This document shows, piece after piece, positions 15,385 to 24,054 of a DNA stretch of 64,000 nucleotides. A program made the translations under genes and the position numbers. Numbering within the stretch: the stretch's first letter is position 1; every line of letters begins with the position of its first letter. Under the pieces are notes generated by a model, which did not search any database, was not told the origin of the DNA, and saw only the letters and a list, made by a program, of their open reading frames with translations. Source of the DNA: Streptomyces prunicolor NBRC 13075 (lineage in GTDB: Bacteria > Actinomycetota > Actinomycetes > Streptomycetales > Streptomycetaceae); contig NZ_BARF01000084.1 of the NCBI RefSeq assembly GCF_000367365.1, positions 148,301 to 212,300 on the forward strand. Reading direction: 5' to 3'.

Positions 15385-16950
15385 TCAGTTCTCCTCGGCC
15401 GCTGCTTCCTGCCCCTGGTGGTCCCCGCCGCGCAGCGGGAGGTTCTTCATCGCCAGGGCGGCCAGCAGCCCCAGGACGAGGACCGGTACGGCGGTGAGGA
15501 ACACGGGGGTGAGGGCGGCGGCGTAGGACTGCTCCACGGCGTGCCGCACGGGCTCGGTGAGTCTGTCGAGCGTCTCGGTCGAGGACAGCGCGTCGTGGTC
15601 GATGCCGCGCAGCGCGTCCGCGGGCGTCCGGTCGGCGATCTCCTCGGTGAGCCGGTTGTAGAAGATCGAGGCGAAGAGGGAGATGCCGATGGTGGTGCCG
15701 AGTTGCCGGGCGAAGGCCACGGTGGCGTGGACGGCACCGATGTCGTCGCGGGGTGCGGTGTTCTGCGCCGCCATCGTGAGGACCTGCATGTTCAGGCCCG
15801 CCGCGATGCCGAAGACCAGCATGTAGGCGATGACCACGGCCCGGGACGTCCCGGTGTCCATGGTGGCCAGCAGCAGCGCCCCGACGATGCCGACGGCCAT
15901 GCTGAGCACGGGATACCACTTGTAGCGCCCGGTCCTGGTGATCGCCGCTCCACTGACCACGGAGGAGGCGACCAGGCCGAACATCATGGGCAGCAGCACC
16001 ACACCGGACATGGTCGGGCTGGCTCCGGTCACCACCTGGATGTAGATCGCCAGGAAGTTGACCGAGCCGAGGAAGACGATGCCCGCCGCGACGCTCACCA
16101 GCACGCTGACGCTGAAGGTGGAGTCGCGGAAGAGGTGCAGCGGGATGACGGGTTCGGTGGTCCGGCGCTCGGCGCCGACGAACAGCACGGCGAGCAGCAC
16201 CGCGGCCGCGCCGAGCGCGAGGATCCGCCAGTCGAGCCAGTCGTACTTCACCCCGCCCCAGCTGGCAGCCAGGGTGAGCGTGACGATCGAGGCGCTGAGC
16301 AGGACGAAGCCGGTGTAGTCGATGTGCGCGGGCCGGTCGGCCCGGGGCAGGTGCAGACAGGTGGCGACCAGCGCCAGGATCACGATGCCCACGGGCAGGT
16401 TGACCAGGAAGACCCAGTGCCAGCTGAGCAGGTCGGTGAGCGCACCGCCGACGGCGGGACCGGAGAGCGCGGCGAGGGCGAAGACGATGCCGAAGAGGTT
16501 GAAGTACTTGGCGGCTTCGCGCGGGTTGAACAGCTCCCCGATGATCGCGAGCACGGAGACGAACAGGCCGCCGGCCCCGATGCCCTGCACGGTGCGGAAC
16601 AGGATGAGCTGATCCATCGACTGGGCCGCGCCGCTCAGCGCGGAGCCGACGAGGAACACCGTCACGGCGATCAGGAAGATCTTCTTCCGGCCGAAGAGGT
16701 CGCCGAGCTTGCCGTAGACGGGCGTGGTGACACTGGCGGCGATGATGTACGCGGTCGTCACCCAGGCGAACACGTCGAGACCTCCGAGGTCCCCGACGAT
16801 GCGGGGCAGCGCGGTGGCCACGACCTGCGAGTCCAGCATGGCCAGGAAGACGGCCAGCAGACAGGCGGCGATGACGGGTTTGACGCGGGTCTGGGGTGCG
16901 GGGCCGGCGGCGGTGAGCGGGCCGCCTGTCCCTGTGGTCCGGGAGGGCAC
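15385..16950 (-). CDS. MFS drug exporter (DHA2/EmrB-QacA family)
   Basis: About 521 residues with 14 predicted membrane spans. Motif A variant GKLGDLFGRKKIF lies between TM2 and TM3, and the DHA2 motif FLVNLPVG near TM6. DHA2 proteins export hydrophobic compounds by proton antiport, so this is probably the cluster's efflux/self-resistance pump. The GTG at 16950 (VPSRTTGT...) was chosen over an upstream ATG at 16995 because the membrane domain begins well after it; the ribosome site is weak. Hairpins isolate it from both neighbours. Confidence 0.9.
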   Translation of the reverse strand: MPSRTTGTGGPLTAAGPAPQTRVKPVIAACLLAVFLAMLDSQVVATALPRIVGDLGGLDVFAWVTTAYIIAASVTTPVYGKLGDLFGRKKIFLIAVTVFLVGSALSGAAQSMDQLILFRTVQGIGAGGLFVSVLAIIGELFNPREAAKYFNLFGIVFALAALSGPAVGGALTDLLSWHWVFLVNLPVGIVILALVATCLHLPRADRPAHIDYTGFVLLSASIVTLTLAASWGGVKYDWLDWRILALGAAAVLLAVLFVGAERRTTEPVIPLHLFRDSTFSVSVLVSVAAGIVFLGSVNFLAIYIQVVTGASPTMSGVVLLPMMFGLVASSVVSGAAITRTGRYKWYPVLSMAVGIVGALLLATMDTGTSRAVVIAYMLVFGIAAGLNMQVLTMAAQNTAPRDDIGAVHATVAFARQLGTTIGISLFASIFYNRLTEEIADRTPADALRGIDHDALSSTETLDRLTEPVRHAVEQSYAAALTPVFLTAVPVLVLGLLAALAMKNLPLRGGDHQGQEAAAEEN

Positions 16951-17056
16951 GGTGATTCGCCTTTCGGGCTGGAGCGGGTGCCATCCCCGTCCCACCGGCC
17001 ACGGTGGCCGGCGTCGTCTGCGGACCGGGGTCCGTCAGGGGATTGCCGTGGAGTGT

Positions 17057-17093
17057 CGCCGTACGGCACGAGTGCCTCTCGTGCCGTACGGCG
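17057..17093. terminator. Terminator between the MFS and quinone oxidoreductase genes
   Basis: A perfect 16-bp stem (17057-17072 with 17078-17093) and a 5-nt loop. It lies downstream of the quinone oxidoreductase gene and upstream of the MFS gene. Confidence 0.85.
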
Positions 17094-17167
17094 GGTGACC
17101 GGTCACGTACGGGGGACGACCGTGACCGGCCACGTCGGTCGGGAGGCGGCGGGTTGCCGATCCCGGG

Positions 17168-18145
17168 TCAGGGGACGAGCACGACCTTGCCCAGCTGGGC
17201 GCGCGCCTCCATCAGTTCGTGCGCCTTGACCGCGTCCTCCAGCCCGAGCCGCTCGTGCACGACCGGGCGCACCTTGCCGGTGGCGATCATGTCGAGCAGG
17301 TCGCGCTGACCGGCCGCGATGGCCTCGGGCTTGTTGTAGAGCATCGCGTACAGGGCGAATCCGGCCACGGTCTTCATGCGGCTGAGCATCAGCGGGTGGA
17401 TCGGCTGGATGTCGCCGCTGGCCGAGCCGTAGAAGACCAGCCGGCCGAACTGGGCGGTGAGGGCGACGCTCTTGGTGAGGATGTCCCCGCCTACGGTCTC
17501 CAGGACCACGTCCACGCCCCGGCCGCCGGTCGCTTCCTTGACCTGCTCGTCCCAGTCCTCGTCGGTGTAGTTGACGGTGACATCGGCACCGAGCTCGCGG
17601 ACGAAGTCCAGCTTGGCCTGCGTGCTCGCGGTGGCGATCACCTTGCCGGCGCCCATCGCCTTGGCGATCTGCACGGCGAGGTGGCCGACTCCCCCGGAGG
17701 CGGCGTCGATCAGGATCGACTCGCCCGGCTGGAGCTGGCCGGCTTCCTTGATGGCGTGGTACGCGGTCTGGGCCGGGCTGGGCAGCAGGGTCGCCTCGGC
17801 GGCGTCCATGGTGTCCGGGATGGCGATGGCCCAGGCCGCTTCGGCGGTGACGTAGTCGGCGTAGGCGCTGTGGTCGACGTCGACGACGATGCGGTCCCCG
17901 ACGCGGAGGGTGGTGACGCCCTCGCCGAGGGCCTCGACCACGCCGGCGACATCGCCGCCGGGGGCGCCGGGCAGGGTGGCGTGGCCGCCGATCGGGATGC
18001 CCTGGCGGCGCTGGACCTCGGCGAACGTGACGCCGACGGCTTCGGAGCGGATCAGCACTTCGCCCGGTCCGGGCTGCGGCTTCTCCGCCTCTTCGACACG
18101 CAGCACCGAGGGGGCCCCGTGCTCGTAGTGACGGACGATGCGCAT
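17168..18145 (-). CDS. Zinc-independent quinone oxidoreductase (MDR family)
   Basis: A 325-residue medium-chain reductase resembling NADPH:quinone oxidoreductases. It has a GroES-like N-terminal domain (LPGAPGGDVAGVVEALG), the nucleotide-binding motif AASGGVGHLAVQIAKAMGA (about 150) and the tail LGKVVLVP. No catalytic zinc ligands are seen. It reduces quinones, either in tailoring or to protect the producer from redox-active intermediates. A GGGAG site precedes the ATG. The promoter upstream carries a palindromic operator like those at the MarR locus, so it is likely part of a MarR regulon. Confidence 0.9.
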   Translation of the reverse strand: MRIVRHYEHGAPSVLRVEEAEKPQPGPGEVLIRSEAVGVTFAEVQRRQGIPIGGHATLPGAPGGDVAGVVEALGEGVTTLRVGDRIVVDVDHSAYADYVTAEAAWAIAIPDTMDAAEATLLPSPAQTAYHAIKEAGQLQPGESILIDAASGGVGHLAVQIAKAMGAGKVIATASTQAKLDFVRELGADVTVNYTDEDWDEQVKEATGGRGVDVVLETVGGDILTKSVALTAQFGRLVFYGSASGDIQPIHPLMLSRMKTVAGFALYAMLYNKPEAIAAGQRDLLDMIATGKVRPVVHERLGLEDAVKAHELMEARAQLGKVVLVP

Positions 18146-18234
18146 GGTGTTCTCCCAACTAGGAGGTGTTTTCGAGCCGCGGATGGTCGTCGCGGCTCCG
18201 CCCAGGGATCCGGGTTACGGGGTTACTGAAGACA

Positions 18235-18264
18235 ATTACATGCTAAAAAGCATGTGCTTGTCAA
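18235..18264 (-). promoter_or_regulatory. Promoter with embedded palindromic operator (quinone oxidoreductase)
   Basis: On the minus strand a TTGACA (-35, 18264-18259), an 18-bp spacer and a TGTAAT (-10, 18240-18235) form a near-consensus promoter. A perfect inverted repeat ACATGC-6-GCATGT (18238-18255) fills the spacer and overlaps the -10. A repressor there would block RNA polymerase. Related half-sites lie at the MarR gene at 19983. Confidence 0.75.
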
Positions 18265-18278
18265 TGTGCATATCCATG

Positions 18279-18303
18279 GTGACACTCAGGGAACGAGTGT
18301 CAC
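18279..18303. terminator. Hairpin after the 18313 monooxygenase
   Basis: Perfect 9-bp arms GTGACACTC and GAGTGTCAC with a 7-nt loop, 10 nt beyond the stop codon. It separates this gene from the quinone oxidoreductase promoter. Confidence 0.6.
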
Positions 18304-18312
18304 GCGCCCGCG

Positions 18313-19857
18313 TCAGACCGTGCCGAACCAGGTGGTGAGGGCGGTGGCCAGCGACTCCCGCCGCTCCGCCTCCGGCATGTCCCGGTCCGCGGCCCAGGCG
18401 ACGTAGCCGTCGGGGCGGACCAGCAGACCGGCCAGCTCCGGCTCCTGGGCGCACTGCGCCCGAACGTGCTGGAGCCGTCCGGCCCAGCCGACGCCCGCGG
18501 CCCACTTCTCGTACACCTGGCCGATCTGCGAGCCGTCGGTCAGGTCGAGCAGCAGACCGGTGCCGCGCTTCAGATACTTGGGGAGGGGCCTGGCGCCCTC
18601 CTCGGTGGTCAGTTCCAGGTCGCGGGCGAAGTCGCCGAGCAGCCGGTGCTCGGGACCGTCGATCGCGTAGCGCACGGTGACGCCGCTGAGCATCTCGGCG
18701 AGGTGTCGGTTCACCTGCTCCTTGCGCATGAGGTCGGTGAAGAGCTCGCGCAGCGGGGTGACGTACGGGTCGGGGTTCATCAGCGCGATCTGCGCACGGG
18801 TGTTGGCCAGCACCTTGCGGGCCGGGGCCTGGCGCTCACGGTCGTAGCTGTCGAGCAGGTCCTCGGGAGCCCAGCCGTGGACGCTCGCGGCGAGCTTCCA
18901 GCCGAGATTGAAGACGTCCTGGAGGCCGAGGTTGACGCCCTGGCCGCCCACCGGGAAGTGGGTGTGGGCGGCGTCGCCCGCGATCAGCAGCCGGCCCTCG
19001 CGGTAACGGTCGGCCTGGCAGGCGGAGTCGGTGAAGACGGAGAGCCAGCGCGGCGAGTGCGCCCCGAGGTCGCTGCCCCAGACCTCGCGCAGGCTCGCGG
19101 TCAGCTCGTCCAGGGTGAGTTCCGCGCCCGGCTCCCGGTCGGCCTGGAAGTCGAACGTGGACACCCGGTGGTAGGTGTCGTCCAGCGGCACGCAGAACAG
19201 CAGGCCGCGTTCGGTGCGCTCCATGCCCATGGGGGCGTTCTCGCGGTCGTCGAGGATGACGTCGCCGAGACGGGCGGTGACCCGGCCGCCGGTGCCGGGG
19301 AAGTCGATGCCGGCCGCCCGGCGGACCAGGCTGCGGCCGCCGTCGCAGCCCACGGCGTACCGGGCGCGCAGGGTGTAGACGCCGTCGGGGCCGGTCACCT
19401 CGGCCTCGACGCCATCGGCGTCCTGGCGTACGGCGGTGACCTCGTGGCCGCGACGGATGTCGGCGCCGAACTCGGCGGCGCGCTCCTCCAGCAGCCGCTC
19501 GGTCCTGGTCTGCTCGGAGAGCAGGGCGTAGCCGTGGGCGCTGTCGAGGGTGGAGAAGTCGACCCACTCGTCGAGCCCGGCGAAGTGGCCGTTGTTCCAG
19601 GAGCGGGCGCCCTCGCGGAACCGTTTGAGCAGGCCGCGCCGGTCGAGCGACTCCAGGGAGCGGGCGTGCAGGCCGAAGGCCTTGGAGTGCGGGGTGCGTT
19701 CGGGCAGCCGCTCCAGCACCACGGCCCGGACCCGGGAGATGCGGAGCTCGGCGGCGAGCAGCATGCCGACGGGGCCGCCGCCGACGACGAGCACGTCGAA
19801 GTCGTAGGCGGGGTCGTAGTCGATCCGGAAGTCGCGGTCGGTCGTCTCGGTGGCCAT
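18313..19857 (-). CDS. FAD monooxygenase (Rox-like), divergent from MarR
   Basis: A 514-residue class A flavoprotein of a different branch from the other three hydroxylases. It has VLVVGGGPVGMLLAAEL, VGCDGGRSLVRRAAGIDFPGT (DG motif) and LLIAGDAAHTHFPVGGQGVN (GD motif). The VGCDGGRS and FPVGGQG wording recalls rifampicin monooxygenases and related antibiotic-modifying enzymes as well as late tailoring oxygenases. It is divergent from a MarR repressor with shared operators, so it may be induced by the product or an intermediate and act in detoxification or a late step. It has an AGGAAGGGG ribosome site. Confidence 0.88.
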   Translation of the reverse strand: MATETTDRDFRIDYDPAYDFDVLVVGGGPVGMLLAAELRISRVRAVVLERLPERTPHSKAFGLHARSLESLDRRGLLKRFREGARSWNNGHFAGLDEWVDFSTLDSAHGYALLSEQTRTERLLEERAAEFGADIRRGHEVTAVRQDADGVEAEVTGPDGVYTLRARYAVGCDGGRSLVRRAAGIDFPGTGGRVTARLGDVILDDRENAPMGMERTERGLLFCVPLDDTYHRVSTFDFQADREPGAELTLDELTASLREVWGSDLGAHSPRWLSVFTDSACQADRYREGRLLIAGDAAHTHFPVGGQGVNLGLQDVFNLGWKLAASVHGWAPEDLLDSYDRERQAPARKVLANTRAQIALMNPDPYVTPLRELFTDLMRKEQVNRHLAEMLSGVTVRYAIDGPEHRLLGDFARDLELTTEEGARPLPKYLKRGTGLLLDLTDGSQIGQVYEKWAAGVGWAGRLQHVRAQCAQEPELAGLLVRPDGYVAWAADRDMPEAERRESLATALTTWFGTV

Positions 19858-19905
19858 GTGGGGCCCCTTCCTGAAGGAGGTCGAGGTATATGTGGGTCAA
19901 CAGGT

Positions 19906-19976
19906 ACATGCTTTACGTCATGCATTGGATTGAGAGCATACAGATGCTCGTCTGTCGCAATCAACTCGCTTAGAAT
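19906..19976. promoter_or_regulatory. Divergent promoters with MarR-type operators
   Basis: Leftward, TTGATT (19964-19959), an 18-bp spacer and TATGCT (19940-19935) serve the monooxygenase. Rightward, TAGAAT (19971-19976) lies 6 nt before the marR-like ATG, implying a leaderless mRNA. The palindrome GAGCAT-4-ATGCTC (19934-19949) overlaps the leftward -10 and the rightward -35 region. A second, imperfect site, ACATGC (19906) with ATGCAT (19920), lies in the leader of the monooxygenase. Confidence 0.7.
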
Positions 19977-19982
19977 GCGGAC

Positions 19983-20471
19983 ATGGAGACTTCGACTCAG
20001 CCCTCACCGCAGGCAGTGGATCTGCTCGACGCGGTCGGCCCCGCCTTCTCCCGACTGCGGCGCGCCCAGGCGCTGAACGTCGAGAAGCAGGTGTCCCGCA
20101 AGGACATCACCAGGACCCTGGTGCTCAACATCGTCCAGGACGGGCCGGAGGCGGAAGGCCAGGAGATCACCGTCGGAGTGGTGGGCGAGCGGCTGGCCGT
20201 CGACCCCTCCGTGGCGAGCCGGATGGTCTCCGACTGCATCACCGCCGGCTATCTGATCCGCGCGGCCTCCCAGCGAGACGGCCGCCGCACGATCCTCCAG
20301 CTCACCCCGGAGGGCCACCGGACGCTCGCCCGCTTCCGCCGCCACCAGCGCGCCGCCTTCGAGCGCATCACCCAGGACTGGCCGGAGCAGGAGCGGCTCG
20401 ATTTCGCCCGACTGCTCATCAAGTACGTCGACTCCGTGGGCGAGTTGCAGCAGGAACCGGACTCCGCCTGA
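19983..20471 (+). CDS. MarR-family transcriptional regulator
   Basis: A 162-residue winged-helix protein: TVGVVGERLAVDPSVASRMVSDCITAGYLIRAASQRDGRRTILQLTPEG is the DNA-binding domain with the characteristic DxRRT wing. MarR proteins are dimeric repressors released by phenolic or quinone ligands. It is inferred to repress itself, the divergent FAD monooxygenase and the quinone oxidoreductase through the shared palindromes. The ATG lies only 6 nt after a -10 hexamer, so no ribosome site is present and translation may be leaderless. Confidence 0.92.
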   Translation: METSTQPSPQAVDLLDAVGPAFSRLRRAQALNVEKQVSRKDITRTLVLNIVQDGPEAEGQEITVGVVGERLAVDPSVASRMVSDCITAGYLIRAASQRDGRRTILQLTPEGHRTLARFRRHQRAAFERITQDWPEQERLDFARLLIKYVDSVGELQQEPDSA

Positions 20472-20533
20472 CTCCTGACCGGACACCCGCGGACACGGGC
20501 GCCGGCAGACAGCCGGGGCCCGTTTCCGCGTCC

Positions 20534-22165
20534 TCACCCCCGGGCGAGAACCCTCCGCAGAACCGCCGTCAGCACCGCGGTCTCCGCACCCCCGGGATCC
20601 GCACCCGCCGACCGCCAGGCGACGACACCGTCCGGCCGTACCAGCACGGCGCCTTCGGGGAGCAGGCCGCCGTAGCGCTCGGACCAGCGGCCGTCCGGGT
20701 CGGCCAGTGAACCGGCGGCACCACCCGCGCCCGACACCACCCGGCGCGCGGTGATCCTCAGCCCCAGCTCGGCGGAGGCCGCGACCGCGGCGGACAGCCA
20801 CTCCCCGCCGAGCGCCCCGGTCAGCAGCACGAAGTCGCGCCCGAACAGGTCGAGCGTGGAGACGGGTCGACCGCCGCGCGACAGCATCACGTACGGCGCC
20901 CGAGTCCCCGGCGCGCCGCGCAGCGCCCGCGGATCGGAGGCGACCGGCAGGGCAGCGCTCCCCGCCTCCTCGACGACCGCGGCGGAACGGTAGGCCTGCC
21001 CCGACGTCACCGTCACCGCGTCCGCCGCGTCCGCCGTCTGTTCCGGGGTGGCCGTGCCGGACCGCACCGCGAGCTGCAGCGACCCCTGCCCGGCCGTGTA
21101 GACCGCCACCGGCCGCCGCTCGGCGTCGTACGTCTCCACCAGGCCGGCCCCCGCGACCCCGTCGACGACCAGCGCGAGCTTCCAGGCGAGGTTGTGGGCG
21201 TCGGCGATCCCGGTGTTGGCGCCGTAGCCCCCGGTCGGCGGCACCACATGGGCCGCGTCCCCGGCGAGCAGCACCCGCCCGTGCACGAAGCCCTCGGCGA
21301 CCTGCTCCGCCATGTCCCAGGGGAAGCGGGACCGGATCGTCACCTCGACCCCCGGCGCCCCGATCGCGGCACCCACCAGCTCGGCACAGCGGGCGTCGGT
21401 GAAGTCCTCCAGGCTCTCGCCGTCCTCGGGCCGGTACCCGACGATCAGCGTGCCCCCGGTCAGCCGGTCGTCATGCACGAGGATCCCCGTGACCTGGGGA
21501 TTCTTCACATGGACCACGCTGTAGCGGCGCTCCCCCAGCACGGGCCGCAGATCCGCGCCGAACGCGATGCTCACATGCCGGGACAGCACCCCGCGCCCCT
21601 GCCGGGGAACCTTCAGCGCCTCCCGCACGATGCTGCGCGGCCCGTCGCAGGCGACCAGGTAGGAGCTGCGGAAGGTGCTGGTCCCGCCGGCCCCGTCACC
21701 GAGGACGGCCGTGACACCGTCCGGGTCCTCCGCGAAGGACAGCAGCTCGGTACCGAACCTGAGATCGGCGCCGAGCTCCACCGCACGGTCCCGCAGCAGC
21801 GGCTCCAGCCGGTCCTGGGGAAGCAGGAGCAGCCGGGACGGGGTGAGGTCGCCCAGCTCGTCGTCGCCCTCCAACTCCTCCTTGCTGAACAGCACTTCAC
21901 CCGCCAGGGAGGTCACCCCGGCCCGGGTGCGGTGCGTCGCGAACCCCGAGGCGTCCTGTACGGCGGCGTCCTCGACCCCCGCCTGACGCAGCAGCTCCCC
22001 GGTCCGGGGGTAGTAACCGACGGCCCGCGGATGGACGGAGGTGCCCGGATGCCGCTCCACCAGGGCGCAGCGGACGCCGTGACGGGCGAGAAACAGAGCG
22101 GTTGACAGCCCTACGAGGCTGCCGCCCACCACCAGTACGGGTGCGCTGTCGGAATGGGAAGTCAT
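20534..22165 (-). CDS. FAD-dependent aromatic hydroxylase (class A)
   Basis: A 543-residue flavoprotein monooxygenase with VLVVGGSLVGLSTALFLA, the DG motif LVACDGPRSIVRE, VLLAGDAAHVVPPTGGYGA and DAHNLAWKLALVV. The C-terminal thioredoxin-like domain ends in AVLVRPDGVVAWR. It is close in design to the 10895 and 12538 hydroxylases. Pentangular pathways need several such oxygenases for ring hydroxylation, quinone formation and, in xanthone types, Baeyer-Villiger-type cleavage; which one this does is unknown. It is last in the operon GNAT - double SnoaL - hydroxylase (35-nt gap) and convergent with the MarR gene. Confidence 0.93.
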   Translation of the reverse strand: MTSHSDSAPVLVVGGSLVGLSTALFLARHGVRCALVERHPGTSVHPRAVGYYPRTGELLRQAGVEDAAVQDASGFATHRTRAGVTSLAGEVLFSKEELEGDDELGDLTPSRLLLLPQDRLEPLLRDRAVELGADLRFGTELLSFAEDPDGVTAVLGDGAGGTSTFRSSYLVACDGPRSIVREALKVPRQGRGVLSRHVSIAFGADLRPVLGERRYSVVHVKNPQVTGILVHDDRLTGGTLIVGYRPEDGESLEDFTDARCAELVGAAIGAPGVEVTIRSRFPWDMAEQVAEGFVHGRVLLAGDAAHVVPPTGGYGANTGIADAHNLAWKLALVVDGVAGAGLVETYDAERRPVAVYTAGQGSLQLAVRSGTATPEQTADAADAVTVTSGQAYRSAAVVEEAGSAALPVASDPRALRGAPGTRAPYVMLSRGGRPVSTLDLFGRDFVLLTGALGGEWLSAAVAASAELGLRITARRVVSGAGGAAGSLADPDGRWSERYGGLLPEGAVLVRPDGVVAWRSAGADPGGAETAVLTAVLRRVLARG

Positions 22166-22200
22166 CGCCAAGCCCCTCTCGGAACGGTTGTGGATGCTGC

Positions 22201-23034
22201 TCACGGCGTCGGCAGCCCCGCCTTGCCCAGCGCCAGGTAGTCGACGACCTCCCAGTGCTCGGCGACCTTCCCCCGCTCGATCCGGAACTGGTCGCAGGTA
22301 CGCATCTCCAGCGGCAGCCCGGACGGACCGCCCCCGCTCCAGGCCCCGGTGAGCGTGCCGGTCCAGGTCACGAAGACCATCACCCGGTCGTCGGCGGCGA
22401 CGATGTGGTCCACGGTGGTGACCAGGTCGGGGAAGGCGGCGATGTTGTCCGCGAAGAACGCCTTGAAGGCGTCGAGCCCGTTCGGCACCGCGTCCGTACG
22501 CATGTTGTGGTGCCGGTAGTCCTGGTGGTAGTAGCGCTCGGCGAGCTCCAGCCGGTGCTCGCTGAAGACGTCCCGGTACGCGCCGAGCACCAGCTCCGCG
22601 TTGGCGCGCTCGGTGTCGCTGTGCGGACCGTGCAGCCCGGGAGCGGACGGCTGACCACTCCGCTCCGGCCCGCCGTCCACACCGTGCGCGACGAGCAGGT
22701 CCCGGTCCACCACGTTCCAGTGCTCGGTGACCCTGCCGTCCCACAGCCGGTACAACTCGGCGGTGTGCAGCCGGAGTTCGGCCCCGGCAGGGGTGCGCCC
22801 GGTCCAGGTCGCGAAGAGCATCACCCGGTCGTTGTCGGCCACCAGATGGTCGATGTCCGCCGACAGCCCACGCCGGTCCGGCATCATCCACTCGATCGGG
22901 GCGTGCTCGACGTGGTAGGCGTGGAAGAAGCGACCGGCCTCTTCGAAGCGGTGCTCGCGGTACAACGTCCCGTACAGATCGCGGACCAGCTCGGCGTTGC
23001 GCGTGCGCTGCCCGATGGGCATCACAGTGGTCAT
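22201..23034 (-). CDS. Tandem double SnoaL-like protein
   Basis: A 277-residue protein made of two NTF2-like/SnoaL-like domains (about 8-125 and 140-270) joined by a Gly/Pro-rich linker. Each has the YRxHR...E..Y/F..H pattern and a closing VAEHW/VTEHWNVVD strand. The second keeps YYHQDYRHHN, while the first has HVEHAPIEW at the equivalent place. SnoaL-fold proteins act as polyketide cyclases or hydroxylases (SnoaL, AknH, SnoaL2), and single-domain forms are usual, so an internal duplication is notable. It lies between the GNAT and hydroxylase genes, with short gaps on both sides. Confidence 0.85.
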   Translation of the reverse strand: MTTVMPIGQRTRNAELVRDLYGTLYREHRFEEAGRFFHAYHVEHAPIEWMMPDRRGLSADIDHLVADNDRVMLFATWTGRTPAGAELRLHTAELYRLWDGRVTEHWNVVDRDLLVAHGVDGGPERSGQPSAPGLHGPHSDTERANAELVLGAYRDVFSEHRLELAERYYHQDYRHHNMRTDAVPNGLDAFKAFFADNIAAFPDLVTTVDHIVAADDRVMVFVTWTGTLTGAWSGGGPSGLPLEMRTCDQFRIERGKVAEHWEVVDYLALGKAGLPTP

Positions 23035-23066
23035 GGGTTCCTCTCTGATCAGTGGGGTACGTCCGC

Positions 23067-24032
23067 TCAGGCGGCCTTGAGCGCGTACGTCGACCAGTGG
23101 GAGTCGGCCTCGAAGCCGAGCCGCTCGTCGAGCGCGAGCACAGCGGTGTTGGCGGAGTCGTCGAAGACCTGGACCAGTTGAAGCCGCCCGTTCTCCCGGG
23201 CCGCCCCGAGCAGCAGTGCGGCCTTGAGCCAGGTGGCGAGTCCGCGCCGCCGGTGCCGCGGCAGCACCAGCGTCTCGCCGGCGTCCGCCATCGGGCTGTC
23301 CCGCACGAACAAGGTGCTGTACGCGACGATTTCGGCGCCCTGCCCGGGCATCGCGGCCACCACGTGGGGCAGATGCCCGGCCCGCTCCGCCTCGGCCTCC
23401 CGCGCCCGTACGTCGTCGGCACTCGGACGCCGTACCCGGGCCTGGCCGTTGACGCGCTCCTCCAGAGCGCTCCAGGCCCGCGCGTAGGACTCCACCAGAT
23501 CATCGGGGCAGGGCCCGTGCCACGACACCAGCCGGTAGCCGGGCACCGGCCGGGCCACCGCGGACTCCAGCACCGCACGGGCGGGTCCGGCGAGCCGCAG
23601 CCGGTTGCGCACGGTCTCGCCGACGAGCTCCGCGCCGAGCTCCGCCGCGAAGCGCTCACCGGCCATCGCCCTGGGAGCGTCGGCCAGCAGCAGCTCCCGT
23701 CCCCGCTCCCGCAGGGCCGCCAGCCCCGCCGCCGCCAGGGCCCGTCCGGCACCGCGCCGCCGGAAGCCGGGGAACACCCACAGCGAACCGTGCCCCGGCC
23801 CGGCCGGATCCCCCAGGTCGAGCCCGAGCTTCAGCACACCGGCCGGGGTGTCGTCGTCGTACACGACGAGCACGATCCGCTCCGTCCCGTGCCGCCGCTG
23901 GAAGAGCCGCGCGAGGAGCGCCTCCGTCACCGGCGGATCACCGGGCAGCTCCAGCGTCATGGTCTCCCGGAACCCGGGAAGCAGAGCGGCGATGGTCGCC
24001 GGCTCATCACCGTCGAGGCTACGAATCTCCAT
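23067..24032 (-). CDS. Double GNAT-fold acetyltransferase-like protein
   Basis: About 321 residues with two GNAT modules. The first carries SLWVFPGFRRRGAGRALAAAGL (about 90-110) and the second ETLVLPRHRRRGLATWLKAALL (about 255-275), both with the R/Q-x-x-G-x-G/A acetyl-CoA loop. The start is uncertain (ATG 24032 or GTG 24041; neither has a good ribosome site, and a leaderless start is possible). Substrate unknown: it could acetylate a pathway amine or serve resistance. It heads the GNAT - SnoaL - hydroxylase operon, directly downstream of the best SARP-like site in the window. Confidence 0.8.
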   Translation of the reverse strand: MEIRSLDGDEPATIAALLPGFRETMTLELPGDPPVTEALLARLFQRRHGTERIVLVVYDDDTPAGVLKLGLDLGDPAGPGHGSLWVFPGFRRRGAGRALAAAGLAALRERGRELLLADAPRAMAGERFAAELGAELVGETVRNRLRLAGPARAVLESAVARPVPGYRLVSWHGPCPDDLVESYARAWSALEERVNGQARVRRPSADDVRAREAEAERAGHLPHVVAAMPGQGAEIVAYSTLFVRDSPMADAGETLVLPRHRRRGLATWLKAALLLGAARENGRLQLVQVFDDSANTAVLALDERLGFEADSHWSTYALKAA

Positions 24033-24054
24033 GCCCCACACGGTGTCGGGCACC

